DNA of 64,000 bases. Source: Oxalobacteraceae bacterium. Lineage in GTDB: Bacteria > Pseudomonadota > Gammaproteobacteria > Burkholderiales > Burkholderiaceae_D. The notes beneath the pieces were generated by a model, which made no database searches, was not told the origin of the DNA, and worked only from the letters and a program-made list of their open reading frames with translations. Of the stretch, positions 8,155-16,791 are shown piece after piece (within the stretch, counting starts at the first letter, position 1; every line of letters begins with the position of its first letter). A program made the position numbers and the translations under genes. The stretch lies in NCBI GenBank assembly GCA_013284265.1, contig JABTBR010000036.1, positions 1-64,000 on the forward strand. Direction: 5' to 3'.

Positions 8155-8880
8155 GTGAATATTACTCGCTCCTCCCCCGTGTGGCTGTTCGATCTCGACA
8201 ACACCCTGCACGATGCCTCGCACGCCATCTTCCCCGCGATCATGGCGCGCATGAACAGCTATATCGCCGACGTGCTGGGCGACGGCAGCACGCCGGCCGG
8301 CCCGGAGGCGGTCAACGCCGCGCGCACCCTGTACTGGCAGCGCTACGGCGCCACCCTGCTCGGGCTGGTCAAGCACCATGGCGTCAAGGCCGAGCATTTT
8401 CTGCACGAGACCCACCAGATGGGCGAACTGGGCGCCATGATACGGGCCGAACGGGGTCTCGGCCAGTTGCTGCGCCGCCTGCCCGGCCGCAAAATCCTGC
8501 TGACCAACGGCCCGCGCCACTATTCGCACCAGGTCTTGCGCCATCTGGGTCTGCAGCGCCACTTCTCACACCACATCGCGGTGGAAAATATGCGGGTGCA
8601 CGGCCAGTTGCGCCCCAAGCCGTCCAAGCTGATGCTGCAAAAGCTGATGCGCAAGCAGGGGCTGACGGCGCGCCGCTGCATCCTGGTCGAGGACACGCTG
8701 GCCAATCTGCGCAGCGCCCGCGCGCTGGGCATGCGCACCGCCTGGATCACCCAGTATCTGCGGGTGGGCGACGCGGTCGGCCTGGCCCACCCGCCGCGCC
8801 AGCTAAATCGCCCCGGCTGGGTCGATGTCAAAGTAAAATCTGTGCGACATCTGCCCGCGCGCCTGCACCGTTTGCGCTGA
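8155..8880 (+). CDS. Pyrimidine 5'-nucleotidase-type HAD hydrolase
   Basis: A 241-residue HAD-superfamily phosphatase. Motif I is FDLDNTL near residue 11 (both catalytic Asp), motif II LLTNGPRHY, motif III Lys in RPKPS, and motif IV ILVEDTLANLRSAR. The combination FDLDNTL with a helical cap and VEDTLAN is that of the SDT1-like pyrimidine 5'-nucleotidases, which dephosphorylate UMP/CMP or remove damaged nucleotides. The start is a GTG at 8155, since motif I begins only nine residues in and no ATG precedes it. slmA follows after 34 bp in the same direction. Confidence 0.88.
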   Translation: MNITRSSPVWLFDLDNTLHDASHAIFPAIMARMNSYIADVLGDGSTPAGPEAVNAARTLYWQRYGATLLGLVKHHGVKAEHFLHETHQMGELGAMIRAERGLGQLLRRLPGRKILLTNGPRHYSHQVLRHLGLQRHFSHHIAVENMRVHGQLRPKPSKLMLQKLMRKQGLTARRCILVEDTLANLRSARALGMRTAWITQYLRVGDAVGLAHPPRQLNRPGWVDVKVKSVRHLPARLHRLR

Positions 8881-8914
8881 CGGCTTTACTTTCCTTTTTT
8901 ACAAGCGGGATCAC

Positions 8915-9490
8915 ATGGCAAGCACACCGCCGGGCCAGCGCCGGATGCAAATCCTCCAGGCGCTGGCGGAAATGCTGGAACAGCCCAAGGGTGACCGGAT
9001 CACCACGGCCGCGCTGGCGCGCAAGCTGGAATTTTCCGAAGCGGCGCTGTACCGCCACTTCGCCAGCAAGGCCCAGATGTTCGAGGGCCTGATCGAGTTC
9101 ATCGAAACCAGCATCTTCGGCCTGATCAATCAGATCGCCGAGCGCCAGAGCGATGGCCTGGCGCAGGCGCGCGACATCGTCGGCATGCTGCTGCAGTTCG
9201 CCGCCAACAATCCCGGCATGACGCGGGTACTCAGCGGCGACGCGCTGGTCAACGAGGATGAACGCCTGCAGCAGCGCATGAACCACTGCTACGACCGCAT
9301 CGAACTGGCGCTGAAACAGGCGCTGCGCCTGGCCGTGACCGAAGGCCAGGCCCACGAGGCCGACGTGGCCGCGCGCGCCAGTCTGCTCACCAGCTATGTG
9401 CTGGGGCGCTGGCAGCGCTACGCCAAGAGCGGCTTTAAACATAACCCGGCGCAGGACGCCACTTTGCACATCGCCTTACTGCTTCAATGA
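8915..9490 (+). CDS. slmA: Nucleoid occlusion factor SlmA (TetR family)
   Basis: A 191-residue TetR-fold protein. The helix-turn-helix reads ITTAALARKLEFSEAALYRH (about residues 29-48), followed by FASKAQMFEGLIEFIE, which is diagnostic for SlmA. SlmA binds specific DNA sites over the chromosome and blocks FtsZ ring assembly there, coupling division to segregation. Family knowledge supplies the role; the motif match is direct. The gene overlaps pabBC by 4 bp, an uncommon neighbour, and follows the nucleotidase gene. Confidence 0.93.
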   Translation: MASTPPGQRRMQILQALAEMLEQPKGDRITTAALARKLEFSEAALYRHFASKAQMFEGLIEFIETSIFGLINQIAERQSDGLAQARDIVGMLLQFAANNPGMTRVLSGDALVNEDERLQQRMNHCYDRIELALKQALRLAVTEGQAHEADVAARASLLTSYVLGRWQRYAKSGFKHNPAQDATLHIALLLQ

Positions 9491-11307
9491 ACACAGAATG
9501 TTTTGCCCTGCTGGACGACGCCAGCCCCGATGGATCGGAGCAGGCCCGCTCGCGGCTGTACACCGGCCATGCCGCCACGCTGACTTGCCACGACAGCGCC
9601 GGCTGGCCCGCGCTGCTCGAGCAAATGCAGGCGGCGCTGGCGGGCGGCCAGTACGCGGTCACGCTGTGCAGCTATGAACTGGGCCGCCATCTGGCGGGAC
9701 TCGATACGGCGCCCCAGGCCACGCCCCTGGCGCGGGTGCTGATCTTCTCGCAGTGCCAGCAACTGTCCTCGGCCGAGGTGGGCGACTGGCTGGCGGCGCG
9801 CAGCTTCCCGATCGAGCAGGCGGCCGGCATCGCCAATGTGCGCGCCAGCGTGGACGAGGCGGCATTCACAGCGGCGCTGGCGCGCATCCACGCCTACATC
9901 GAGGCGGGCGACACCTATCAGGTCAACTACACCTACCGGCTGCGCTTCGACGCCTTCGGCTCGCTGTTCGCGCTGTACTCGCGCCTGCGCGCGCGCCAGC
10001 CGGTGCCCTACGGCGCCCTCGTTTCACTGGACGATGGCGGCGCGCTGCTGTCGCTCTCGCCCGAGCTGTTCGTGCGCCATGCCGGCGGCCAGCTGACCGC
10101 GCGCCCGATGAAGGGCACGGCCCCGGCGGCGCCACCGGCGCAGCAGGACGAAAACGTGAAGCGCGCGAACGCGCTGGCGAACGATCCGAAGAACCGCGCC
10201 GAGAACCTGATGATCGTCGACCTGCTGCGCAACGACATCGGCCGCATTGCCCAAACCGGCAGCGTAGAGGTGCCGGCACTGTTCGAAGTGCGGCGCTTTT
10301 CCAGCGTGCTGCAAATGACTTCCACCGTAACGGCGCGGCTGCGCGCCGAAGCCACGCTGGGCGAGATCTTCGGCGCGCTGTATCCCTGCGGCTCGATCAC
10401 CGGCGCCCCCAAGCGCCGCACCATGGAAATCATCGGCGAGCTGGAAGCCGACCCGCGCGGCATCTACACCGGCGCGATCGGCTGGTTCGATCCTGCGCCG
10501 GCCGGCGGCATCGGCGACTTCTGCATGTCGGTGCCGATCCGCACGCTGGCGCTGCAGGCGCCACGCGACGGCGTGCGCAGCGGCGAGATGGGCGTGGGCG
10601 CCGGCATCGTGTTCGACAGCGACGCACAGGAAGAGTTTGCCGAATGCCGGCTCAAGGCGCGCTTCCTGACGGGACTGGGCAACGACTTCGAACTGTTCGA
10701 GACCATGCATGCCAGCCGCGAAGGCGGCGTACGCCACCTGGAGCGCCATCTGGCGCGGCTGGCGGCGTCGGCGTGCTACTTCGGCTTTGCCTGGGATGAA
10801 GCGGCCGCACGGGCTTATCTGATGGCCGCCTGCGCGATGTTCGACGCGGGCCAGCCGCACCGTCTGCGGCTGGGGCTGAGCCAGTCGGGCGCGTTCGCGG
10901 TGCAGCATGCGCCGCTGACGGCACTGAGCGAGCCGGTGCGCGTGCTGCTGGCCGACGACGCCACCAGCGCCAGCGAACTGTTCCTGCGCCACAAGAGCAG
11001 CCAGCGCAGCCGCTACGACGCGGCCTGGCGCGATGCCGAGGCACGCGGTGGCTTCGATACCCTGTTCTTCAATGAGCGCGGCGAGCTGACCGAGGGTGGG
11101 CGCAGCAATGTGTTTGTGCGCATTGACGGGCGCTGGATCACGCCGGCGCTGTCCTGCGGCGTGCTGCCGGGCGTGATGCGCGGCGTGCTGCTGGACGACC
11201 CGGCCTGGGATGCGCGGGAGGGTGTCATCACCCGCGCGATGCTGCTGCAGGCACAGGAGATCGTCGTGTGCAACGCGCTGCGCGGACCGCTAAAAGCCGT
11301 ACTCTAG
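9487..11307 (+). CDS. pabB: Fused aminodeoxychorismate synthase component I and aminodeoxychorismate lyase (PabB-PabC)
   Basis: A 606-residue fusion. Residues 1-400 form the chorismate-binding PabB domain: VNYTYRLRF, SLSPELFVR, MKGTAPAAPP, LMIVDLLRNDIGRI, CGSITGAPKRRTMEII and the C-terminal GAGIVFDSDAQEEFAECRLK. From about 405 to the end lies a class IV aminotransferase fold: FELFETMHA, the PLP lysine probably in RHKSSQRSRYD, NERGELTEGGRSNVFV and GVLPGVMRG. Together they convert chorismate plus glutamine-derived ammonia to 4-amino-4-deoxychorismate and then to p-aminobenzoate for folate. A separate PabA glutaminase would be needed and is not in the window. The start codon overlaps the slmA stop. 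Confidence 0.93.
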   Translation: MNTECFALLDDASPDGSEQARSRLYTGHAATLTCHDSAGWPALLEQMQAALAGGQYAVTLCSYELGRHLAGLDTAPQATPLARVLIFSQCQQLSSAEVGDWLAARSFPIEQAAGIANVRASVDEAAFTAALARIHAYIEAGDTYQVNYTYRLRFDAFGSLFALYSRLRARQPVPYGALVSLDDGGALLSLSPELFVRHAGGQLTARPMKGTAPAAPPAQQDENVKRANALANDPKNRAENLMIVDLLRNDIGRIAQTGSVEVPALFEVRRFSSVLQMTSTVTARLRAEATLGEIFGALYPCGSITGAPKRRTMEIIGELEADPRGIYTGAIGWFDPAPAGGIGDFCMSVPIRTLALQAPRDGVRSGEMGVGAGIVFDSDAQEEFAECRLKARFLTGLGNDFELFETMHASREGGVRHLERHLARLAASACYFGFAWDEAAARAYLMAACAMFDAGQPHRLRLGLSQSGAFAVQHAPLTALSEPVRVLLADDATSASELFLRHKSSQRSRYDAAWRDAEARGGFDTLFFNERGELTEGGRSNVFVRIDGRWITPALSCGVLPGVMRGVLLDDPAWDAREGVITRAMLLQAQEIVVCNALRGPLKAVL

Positions 11308-11329
11308 GCGCGCCGCGAAAATCGAACGA

Positions 11330-11412
11330 AACCCACGGCAAGGAGCCGGGGTCAGACCCGTCGGGTCTGACCCCAGGGGTACGCCGTGGGTTCTAAACGC
11401 ATCGTGGCACGC
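11330..11412. repeat. Dispersed palindromic repeat, copy 3
   Basis: Arms AACCCACGGC (11330-11339) and GCCGTGGGTT (11383-11392), with the same right tail TTCTAAACGC...GTGGCACGC. Here the inner segment is reversed compared with copies 1 and 2: the AAGGAGCCGGGG side is on the left and the CAGGGGTAC side on the right. It fills the gap between convergent pabBC and the FtrA-type regulator. Confidence 0.9.
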
Positions 11413-11426
11413 GCACTTTTTATCCA

Positions 11427-12380
11427 TCAGCGATTGGCAAACTGCCGCCGATACGCCCCCGGCGTCGTTGCCGCCAGCCTTCGAAAATGGTGCCGCAACG
11501 ATTCCTCGGAGCCAAACCCGGCCCGCTCGGCCACCTGCGCCAGCGGAATATCGGCCACCTCCAGCAGCTCCTTGACGATGGCGACCCGCTCGCGGATCAG
11601 CCACTCGACCGGCCCCGCGCCCGTGGCCTCCTGAAACTGCCGCTGCAAGGTACGCGGACTCATGGCCGCCCGTTCGGCCATGCTGGCCACCGTATGCGCC
11701 TCGGCCGGATTGGCGCGCAGCCAGTCCATCAGGCGCGACAGCCGTCCCTGCTCATCATGCGCCATCGGCCGCGGCAGAAACTGCGCCTGTCCACCCTCGC
11801 GGTGCGGCGCCACCACCAGCCGCTGCGCCACCAGATTGCCGATGCGCGCGCCATAGTCGCGCCGCACCAGATGCAGCAGCATATCGAGCCCGGCAGCCGA
11901 ACCGGCGGCGGTGATGATCTGGCCATTGTCCACATACAGATCGTCCGGCCGCACCCTGATCTTCGGATAGCGCTGCGCCAGCCGGTCGGCATAGCGCCAG
12001 TGGGTGGTGGCATGCTGGCCATCAAGCACCCCGGCGGCGGCCAGCACGAACACCCCCGAGCAGATCGAGCACAGGCGCGTACCGCGCAGGTAGGCGGCGC
12101 GTATCATCTCCAGCACAGCCGGCGGCGGCACCTCGTCGGCGTCGCGCCAGCCGGGAATGACGATGGTATCGGCCCGCTCCAGCAGTTCCGGCATGTAGGG
12201 CGCCTGCACCACGATGCCCCCGGCGGCGCGGATCGGCCCCGGCTCCACCGCGCAGACGGCGAAGTCGTACCAGTCCACGCCCAGTTCCGGGCGCTCCAGC
12301 GCGAACAGTTCGACCGTGCAGCCAAATTCAAAGGTGCACAGGCGGTCGTAGGCGAGTGCGACGACGAGATGTTTTTTCAT
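11427..12380 (-). CDS. ftrA: GlxA/FtrA-family transcriptional regulator (DJ-1/PfpI domain plus AraC HTH)
   Basis: A 317-residue regulator. Residues 1-190 form a class I glutamine amidotransferase-like (DJ-1/PfpI) domain with the nucleophile-elbow segment CSICSGVFVLAAAG; residues 215-315 form an AraC helix-turn-helix pair (AMSPRTLQRQFQEATG and AGFGSEESLRHHFRR). In such proteins the first domain senses a ligand and is usually not catalytic. It is transcribed away from a rhodanese gene with a 96-bp shared promoter gap, an arrangement often seen for FtrA regulators, so that gene is its probable target. The inducer is unknown. Confidence 0.87.
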   Translation of the reverse strand: MKKHLVVALAYDRLCTFEFGCTVELFALERPELGVDWYDFAVCAVEPGPIRAAGGIVVQAPYMPELLERADTIVIPGWRDADEVPPPAVLEMIRAAYLRGTRLCSICSGVFVLAAAGVLDGQHATTHWRYADRLAQRYPKIRVRPDDLYVDNGQIITAAGSAAGLDMLLHLVRRDYGARIGNLVAQRLVVAPHREGGQAQFLPRPMAHDEQGRLSRLMDWLRANPAEAHTVASMAERAAMSPRTLQRQFQEATGAGPVEWLIRERVAIVKELLEVADIPLAQVAERAGFGSEESLRHHFRRLAATTPGAYRRQFANR

Positions 12381-12476
12381 GGCGCAATCTTAACGTAGTT
12401 TGGCATATGCGCCACTGCCGCCGGTCCGGCGGCGACGCGACAATGACATCACTCCAACCCACACAAGGAAACTGCC

Positions 12477-12884
12477 ATGTCCATCGTCACCGAAGTCGCC
12501 GCCGCGCCCAGCACCATCGCCCTGGCCCATTTCGAGGCCAGCCTGACGTTTGAAACGGATTGCTGGGATGTGCACAGTGTGCTCGAAAGCGGCGCGGCGG
12601 ACTTCGTGCTGCTGGATGTGCGCGGCAGCGAAAAATACGCGGCCGGCCACATTCCCGGCGCGCTGGATCTGGCGCACCGCAAGATCATCGGATCGAAGAT
12701 GGCGCAGTACCCGGCCGATACGCTGTTCGTGGTCTATTGCGCCGGCCCGCACTGCAACGGCGCCGCGCGCGCGGCGATCCGGCTGGCAAAGCTGGGGCGT
12801 CCGGTCAAGGTGATGCCGGGTGGGATCACGGGCTGGATCGATGAGGGGTTTGGGCTGGAGACGGCGACGCTGGCCGCTGCCTGA
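12477..12884 (+). CDS. Rhodanese-like sulfurtransferase domain protein
   Basis: A 135-residue single rhodanese domain. The CH2A region reads LLDVRGSEKYAAGHIPGA and the active-site loop is VYCAGPHCNGAARAA, with the persulfide-forming cysteine likely the first (C in VVYCAGPHC) and a second Cys four residues on. It would move sulfane sulfur in the cytosol. The second cysteine in the loop is less usual and could allow redox switching. It faces the FtrA-type regulator; the Shine-Dalgarno AAGGAA precedes the ATG at a suitable distance. Confidence 0.9.
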   Translation: MSIVTEVAAAPSTIALAHFEASLTFETDCWDVHSVLESGAADFVLLDVRGSEKYAAGHIPGALDLAHRKIIGSKMAQYPADTLFVVYCAGPHCNGAARAAIRLAKLGRPVKVMPGGITGWIDEGFGLETATLAAA

Positions 12885-12930
12885 TTTTTAAACTCACAGC
12901 AGATTTAGCGGGCCGCCGGCAGCCGTCCAA

Positions 12931-13012
12931 AACCCAGGGCAAAGAGCCGGGGTCTGACCCGCCGGGTCAGACCCCAGGGTTACGCCGTGGGTTTTAAACG
13001 CGTTGGGGCACG
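12931..13012. repeat. Dispersed palindromic repeat, copy 4
   Basis: The left arm is AACCCAGGGC (one base off the usual AACCCACGGC) at 12931-12940 and the right arm GCCGTGGGTT at 12984-12993, with tail TTTTAAACGC...GGGGCACGC. The left flank GGCCGCCGGCAGCC matches that of copies 2 and 7. The inner segment has the AAAGAGCCGG side on the left, the orientation of copies 3 and 7. Confidence 0.88.
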
Positions 13013-13025
13013 CAAGTTTTTCAAG

Positions 13026-14201
13026 TCAAAGCCAGGCCAGCAGCTGCTCGCCCACTTCCCTGGAACTCAGCAGCTCCATATGATTGCAGCGATAAACCAC
13101 CGCCTGCCGCTCCGCCGCGAAATCGAGCTGGCGTGCCGGGTCATCATGCCGCCCCAGCGCGCTCTCCAGCGGCACCAGCCCATCGCCCGCCAAGCGGCCC
13201 GCGCGGCTGCCGCTGGTCTTGCCGACCGTGCCGGCGAGCGCGTAGCAAGCCACGCCCTCAGGTAAAGGCACGGCCACCGGCAAGGCCGCGCCATGCGCGA
13301 ACCGGTCCTTGCCGCCCCAATCCTCATCGAGCAAACTGCCGTGGCGCAGATCGGTAATGCCGGCGCTGCGGATCTTGGCCAGCCGCGAAAACGGCGCCGT
13401 GTAACTGCTCAGATCCGTCAGCACATGGAACCAGTTGCCGCCCCGTTCCAGCGGCGCCCCCTGATGCGGCGACCCCAGACACACCAGCTTGCTCAGCCTG
13501 GCCGGCCAGCTGTGCCGGGCCTGCGCGCCGAAATGGCAGGCGCTGCGCGCCACCAGTCCGCCCATGCTGTGGCCAACGATCACCAGTTCCTCCACCGGCA
13601 CCGGCCACTGATCGACCAGTTGCTGCAACTGCTGCGACAAGGCACGGCCATTCTGCGAAATATGCCGGCCGCTGTTGTAATGCAGGTAGACGGCGGTGTA
13701 GCCGCGCTCCCGTTCCAGCATCGCGCCATGGTCGTGCCCAGCGCGCAGCCATTGCAGATCATTCATGCACAAGCCATGCGCCAGCACCACGATGCGGCCG
13801 CTGGCGCCGTCCAGCGCGGCCGGGCGCAAAGGCTGGCCATGCCGGCGCCAGCCCATGGTGATGGCAAGCGGATTGCCGCTCAGCGCCAGATGGTCGCCCA
13901 GCACGCCGTTGACGGCGGCCAGCAGCGCCTCCCGCCCGGTCCAGCCATTCTGCTCACCCAGTAGCGGCTGCACCTTCGCCAGCGCGCGTTCGATGCCGCT
14001 GCCCACCAGACCGGTCGCGCCGCGCACGCCGCCATACACATAGGAGGTCAGCCGCGACAAGGGCCGCGCCAGCGGCGCCGGTACCTGCTGCAGGATATTC
14101 AGGTGCACCGCCTCGGCCAGCTCGGTCACGCCGGTGACGGCGTTGATGGTCAGGCGCGACAGGCCGCGCAGATCGGCGGCGTGGGAGACTTTGTTCGGCA
14201 T
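13026..14201 (-). CDS. Alpha/beta hydrolase (PGAP1-like esterase/lipase)
   Basis: A 391-residue serine hydrolase. The nucleophile elbow is VIVGHSMGGLVAR (about residue 210), preceded by VLAHGLCMNDLQW, a typical oxyanion-hole segment. The acid is likely in the AGDGLVPLESALG region and the base His in RCNHMELLSSREVG near the C-terminus, so the triad appears intact. There is no obvious signal peptide, so the enzyme is probably cytosolic. The N-terminal 120 residues are helical and without known motifs. It lies 14 bp downstream of the peroxidase gene on the same strand, so the two may be co-transcribed. The substrate is unknown. Confidence 0.85.
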   Translation of the reverse strand: MPNKVSHAADLRGLSRLTINAVTGVTELAEAVHLNILQQVPAPLARPLSRLTSYVYGGVRGATGLVGSGIERALAKVQPLLGEQNGWTGREALLAAVNGVLGDHLALSGNPLAITMGWRRHGQPLRPAALDGASGRIVVLAHGLCMNDLQWLRAGHDHGAMLERERGYTAVYLHYNSGRHISQNGRALSQQLQQLVDQWPVPVEELVIVGHSMGGLVARSACHFGAQARHSWPARLSKLVCLGSPHQGAPLERGGNWFHVLTDLSSYTAPFSRLAKIRSAGITDLRHGSLLDEDWGGKDRFAHGAALPVAVPLPEGVACYALAGTVGKTSGSRAGRLAGDGLVPLESALGRHDDPARQLDFAAERQAVVYRCNHMELLSSREVGEQLLAWL

Positions 14202-14215
14202 GGACGGCCTCCCGC

Positions 14216-14818
14216 TTACAGGGCCAGCGCTTTTTCCACCGCGCTCACCAGTTGTTTGTCGGTCGGGGCCACTTTGCTCGGGAAGCTCTCGAGCACCTTG
14301 CCATTGCGGTCGATCAGGTATTTATGGAAGTTCCAGGCCGGCGTCTTGCCGGTCGACTTGATCAGGTTCACATACAGCGGATTCGGGTTCGGGCCGGACA
14401 CCGCCGACTTGGCGAACATCGGGAATTTCACGCCATAGGTGTTGTAGCAGAAGTCGGCGATTTCCTTGCTGCTGCCCGGCTCCTGCTTGCCGAAGTCGTT
14501 CGACGGGAAGCCCAGCACCACCAGGCCCTTGCTGCCGTATTTGGCGTACAGCGCTTCCAGGCCCTCGTACTGGTTGGTGAAGCCGCAGTAGCTGGCGGTG
14601 TTTACCACCAGCACCACCTTGCCGGCGTACTGGCACAGGTCCTGCGGCGCCTCGTCCTGCAGGCGCTTGAAGGTCTGATGCAGGATGGCGGGGCAGCTGC
14701 CCGCCGGCGCGGCCGCCGGGGCCGGCGCAGGCACGGCGGGCGCCTGGGCGTGCGCGGGCATCGCGCCCAGCAGTGTCAATGAGGAAATCAGGCACAGACT
14801 GGCGAAGGACTTGGACAT
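14216..14818 (-). CDS. Periplasmic glutathione peroxidase (cysteine type)
   Basis: A 200-residue thiol peroxidase from the ATG at 14818, chosen because it begins a clean signal peptide (hydrophobic LCLISSLTLLGAMPAHA, cleavage after AHA). Upstream in-frame starts at 14830 and 14854 exist but add charged residues. Conserved motifs are VVNTASYCGFTNQY (peroxidatic Cys), LGFPSNDFGKQEPG and PAWNFHKYLID, with the Gln and Trp of the catalytic tetrad. After the signal comes a Pro/Ala linker (PAVPAPAPAAAPAG) before the domain. It would reduce peroxides in the periplasm. It is 14 bp upstream of the esterase gene. Confidence 0.88.
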   Translation of the reverse strand: MSKSFASLCLISSLTLLGAMPAHAQAPAVPAPAPAAAPAGSCPAILHQTFKRLQDEAPQDLCQYAGKVVLVVNTASYCGFTNQYEGLEALYAKYGSKGLVVLGFPSNDFGKQEPGSSKEIADFCYNTYGVKFPMFAKSAVSGPNPNPLYVNLIKSTGKTPAWNFHKYLIDRNGKVLESFPSKVAPTDKQLVSAVEKALAL

Positions 14819-14993
14819 GGCGACAGGCATCCGGTGAGTAATTGAGAAAAACATTCTATGTCAAATGGACTTGCCGCGTGCGACCGGCGACGCGGCGGCG
14901 GCAACGCTGTACTGTTGAGCGACATTAAACCAGGGCGAGTTTGGGCGCGCAGAATGACAGCTCCCCTCATGCCATCCCCTCTTGGAGGCTCCC

Positions 14994-16244
14994 GTGAAAC
15001 TCCCCACCCGCGCGGACCTGCTGCGCTTTCTGTCCGCCCTGCTCGCGGCCCTGCTCCTCACCCTGCCGTCGATGGCCCAGGTCGTTAGCCTGCCGCAGAT
15101 GAAGACCAGCCAGGTGTCGGTGTCCGGCCTGTCCTCGGGCGGCTATATGGCGGTGCAATACGAAGTGGCCTTTTCTGCCAGCACCATGGGCGCCGGCGTG
15201 ATCGCAGGCGGCCCTTACTACTGCGCGCGCGGCAGCGTCAACACCGCCACCAATGTGTGCAGCTGCACCGCCAGTCCCTTCCTGTGCCGGGTGCGCCCGG
15301 GCGGCACCAACATCCCCGAGCTGGTCTCCACCACGGCGCAGAACGCGGCCAGCGGCGGCATCGACCCCACCGCCGGCCTGGCCGGACACAAGGTATGGCT
15401 GTTTTCCGGCAAGGCCGACTCGCTGGTGCCGCAGGACGTAATGAACGACCTGGAAACCTACTACCGCCAGTATCTTCCCGTCGCCAATATCTTCTACAAA
15501 AAAGACCTGCAGGCCCAGCACACCATGCCGACCGATTCCTACGGCAACAACTGCGCCAAACTGGGTTCGCCCTACATCAGCAACTGCGGCTTCGACGCCG
15601 CGGGCGAACTGCTCAAGTGGATCTACGGCAGCCTGAACGCGCGCGCCGCCGGCAACGCGGCCGGCACCTTCGTGGAATTCGACCAGGCCGAATTTTTACC
15701 CGATCCCGGCACCCACGGCATGGCGGCGACCGGTTATCTGTACATCCCGCCCGGCTGCGCGGGCGCGGGCACGGGCTGCCGCCTGCATGTGGTATTCCAT
15801 GGCTGCCTGCAAGACCCGACCAATGTTGGCGACCAGTACATCCGCCACGCAGGCTACAACCCCTGGGCCGACAGCAACCGCATCGTGCTGCTCTACCCGC
15901 AGACGGCGCCGGTCTATCCATTGGCCAATCCCAACGCCTGCTGGGACTGGTTCAACTACGACGATCCCCGCTATGCGCAAAAAGACGGGCATCAGATGGC
16001 GGCGGTGCGCCGTATGGTGGAGCGCCTGACGGGTACCGGCGGTCCCACACCGCCGCCACCGCCACCACCGGCTTGCATCACCGCCAGCAACCTGGACCAT
16101 GTGCGCGCCGGCCGCGCCCACGACAATCTGTTCCGCGCGCTGGCCAATGGCTCGAACCAGAACATGGGGCTCGATAACATCTTCATCCAGACCACGCTCA
16201 AGCGCACCGGACCGAATTTCTACGTCATCGGCAGCTGTCCCTGA
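14994..16244 (+). CDS. Secreted poly(3-hydroxybutyrate) depolymerase-type esterase
   Basis: A 416-residue exported serine esterase. The GTG at 14994 is the start: a GGAGG lies five bases upstream at 14984-14988 and a signal peptide follows (LLRFLSALLAALLLTLPSMA). The lipase box is SGLSSGGYMAVQYE; the Asp is likely in FSGKADSLVP and the His in LHVVFHGCLQ or nearby. Several cysteines (CSC, PGCAGAGTGC) suggest disulfides outside the cell. A TPPPPPPP linker leads to a C-terminal domain of about 60 residues (HVRAGRAHDNLFRALANGSN) that resembles C-terminal domains of secreted PHB depolymerases. It should release hydroxybutyrate oligomers, complementing the oligomer hydrolase at 58.2 kb. Confidence 0.88.
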   Translation: MKLPTRADLLRFLSALLAALLLTLPSMAQVVSLPQMKTSQVSVSGLSSGGYMAVQYEVAFSASTMGAGVIAGGPYYCARGSVNTATNVCSCTASPFLCRVRPGGTNIPELVSTTAQNAASGGIDPTAGLAGHKVWLFSGKADSLVPQDVMNDLETYYRQYLPVANIFYKKDLQAQHTMPTDSYGNNCAKLGSPYISNCGFDAAGELLKWIYGSLNARAAGNAAGTFVEFDQAEFLPDPGTHGMAATGYLYIPPGCAGAGTGCRLHVVFHGCLQDPTNVGDQYIRHAGYNPWADSNRIVLLYPQTAPVYPLANPNACWDWFNYDDPRYAQKDGHQMAAVRRMVERLTGTGGPTPPPPPPPACITASNLDHVRAGRAHDNLFRALANGSNQNMGLDNIFIQTTLKRTGPNFYVIGSCP

Positions 16245-16299
16245 AGTCCACTATGATGGGGTTCACCCGGTTTTCCAAACAATGACAAGCGAGGCTTCC

Positions 16300-16791
16300 A
16301 TGTTTCCAATGTTCTTCTGGGCACCCCAAGTACACCTTCCCTGGAGCGGCAGCGTGGCCCAGACCATCGACCTGGAACGCTTCTTCAACGCGATACCCGC
16401 GCAGTCAGGTGACGGCAAGATCGAGCGCGAAGCGTTTGAAGTGGCCTCCTATGGCTCGCAATTGGGTTGGCTGACCGAGGTGCTGCTCGACATCACCCGC
16501 TCGGCGCCGCCGGCCGCGCCCGAGGCGCGCGCCGCCCTGTCCTATCTGGTGGAAGCCAACGACAAGATTCAGGAACTCAAAAAGGCCGGCAAGGCGGAAG
16601 CGGAGCGCCAGGCGCGCAGCATCGAAGACAGCCTGCTGGCCCTCAAAAAGACCGATGCCGCCCGCTTCGCCAGTTTGAGCGAGCGTCTGTTGCCGCTGCT
16701 GGCGCCGGAAGTCGTCCACGGGCATGCGGCGGCACTGCCGGCCGGAGATGGCGGCGCCAAGGTGAGGCCGCAAATGAGCGAGCCGGACTAG
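16300..16791 (+). CDS. Conserved-looking hypothetical protein
   Basis: A 163-residue protein of unrecognised family. The ATG at 16300 has GAGG five bases upstream; an ATG at 16282 would add six residues. It opens with an aromatic stretch (MFPMFFWAPQVHLPWSGSVA), continues with DLERFFNAIPAQSGDGKIER and has a charged helical middle (about 85-120, likely coiled coil: IQELKKAGKAEAERQARSIE). No signal peptide or clear membrane helix is seen. The last codons overlap the convergent PPK2 gene by 4 bp. I cannot assign a function. Confidence 0.7.
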   Translation: MFPMFFWAPQVHLPWSGSVAQTIDLERFFNAIPAQSGDGKIEREAFEVASYGSQLGWLTEVLLDITRSAPPAAPEARAALSYLVEANDKIQELKKAGKAEAERQARSIEDSLLALKKTDAARFASLSERLLPLLAPEVVHGHAAALPAGDGGAKVRPQMSEPD

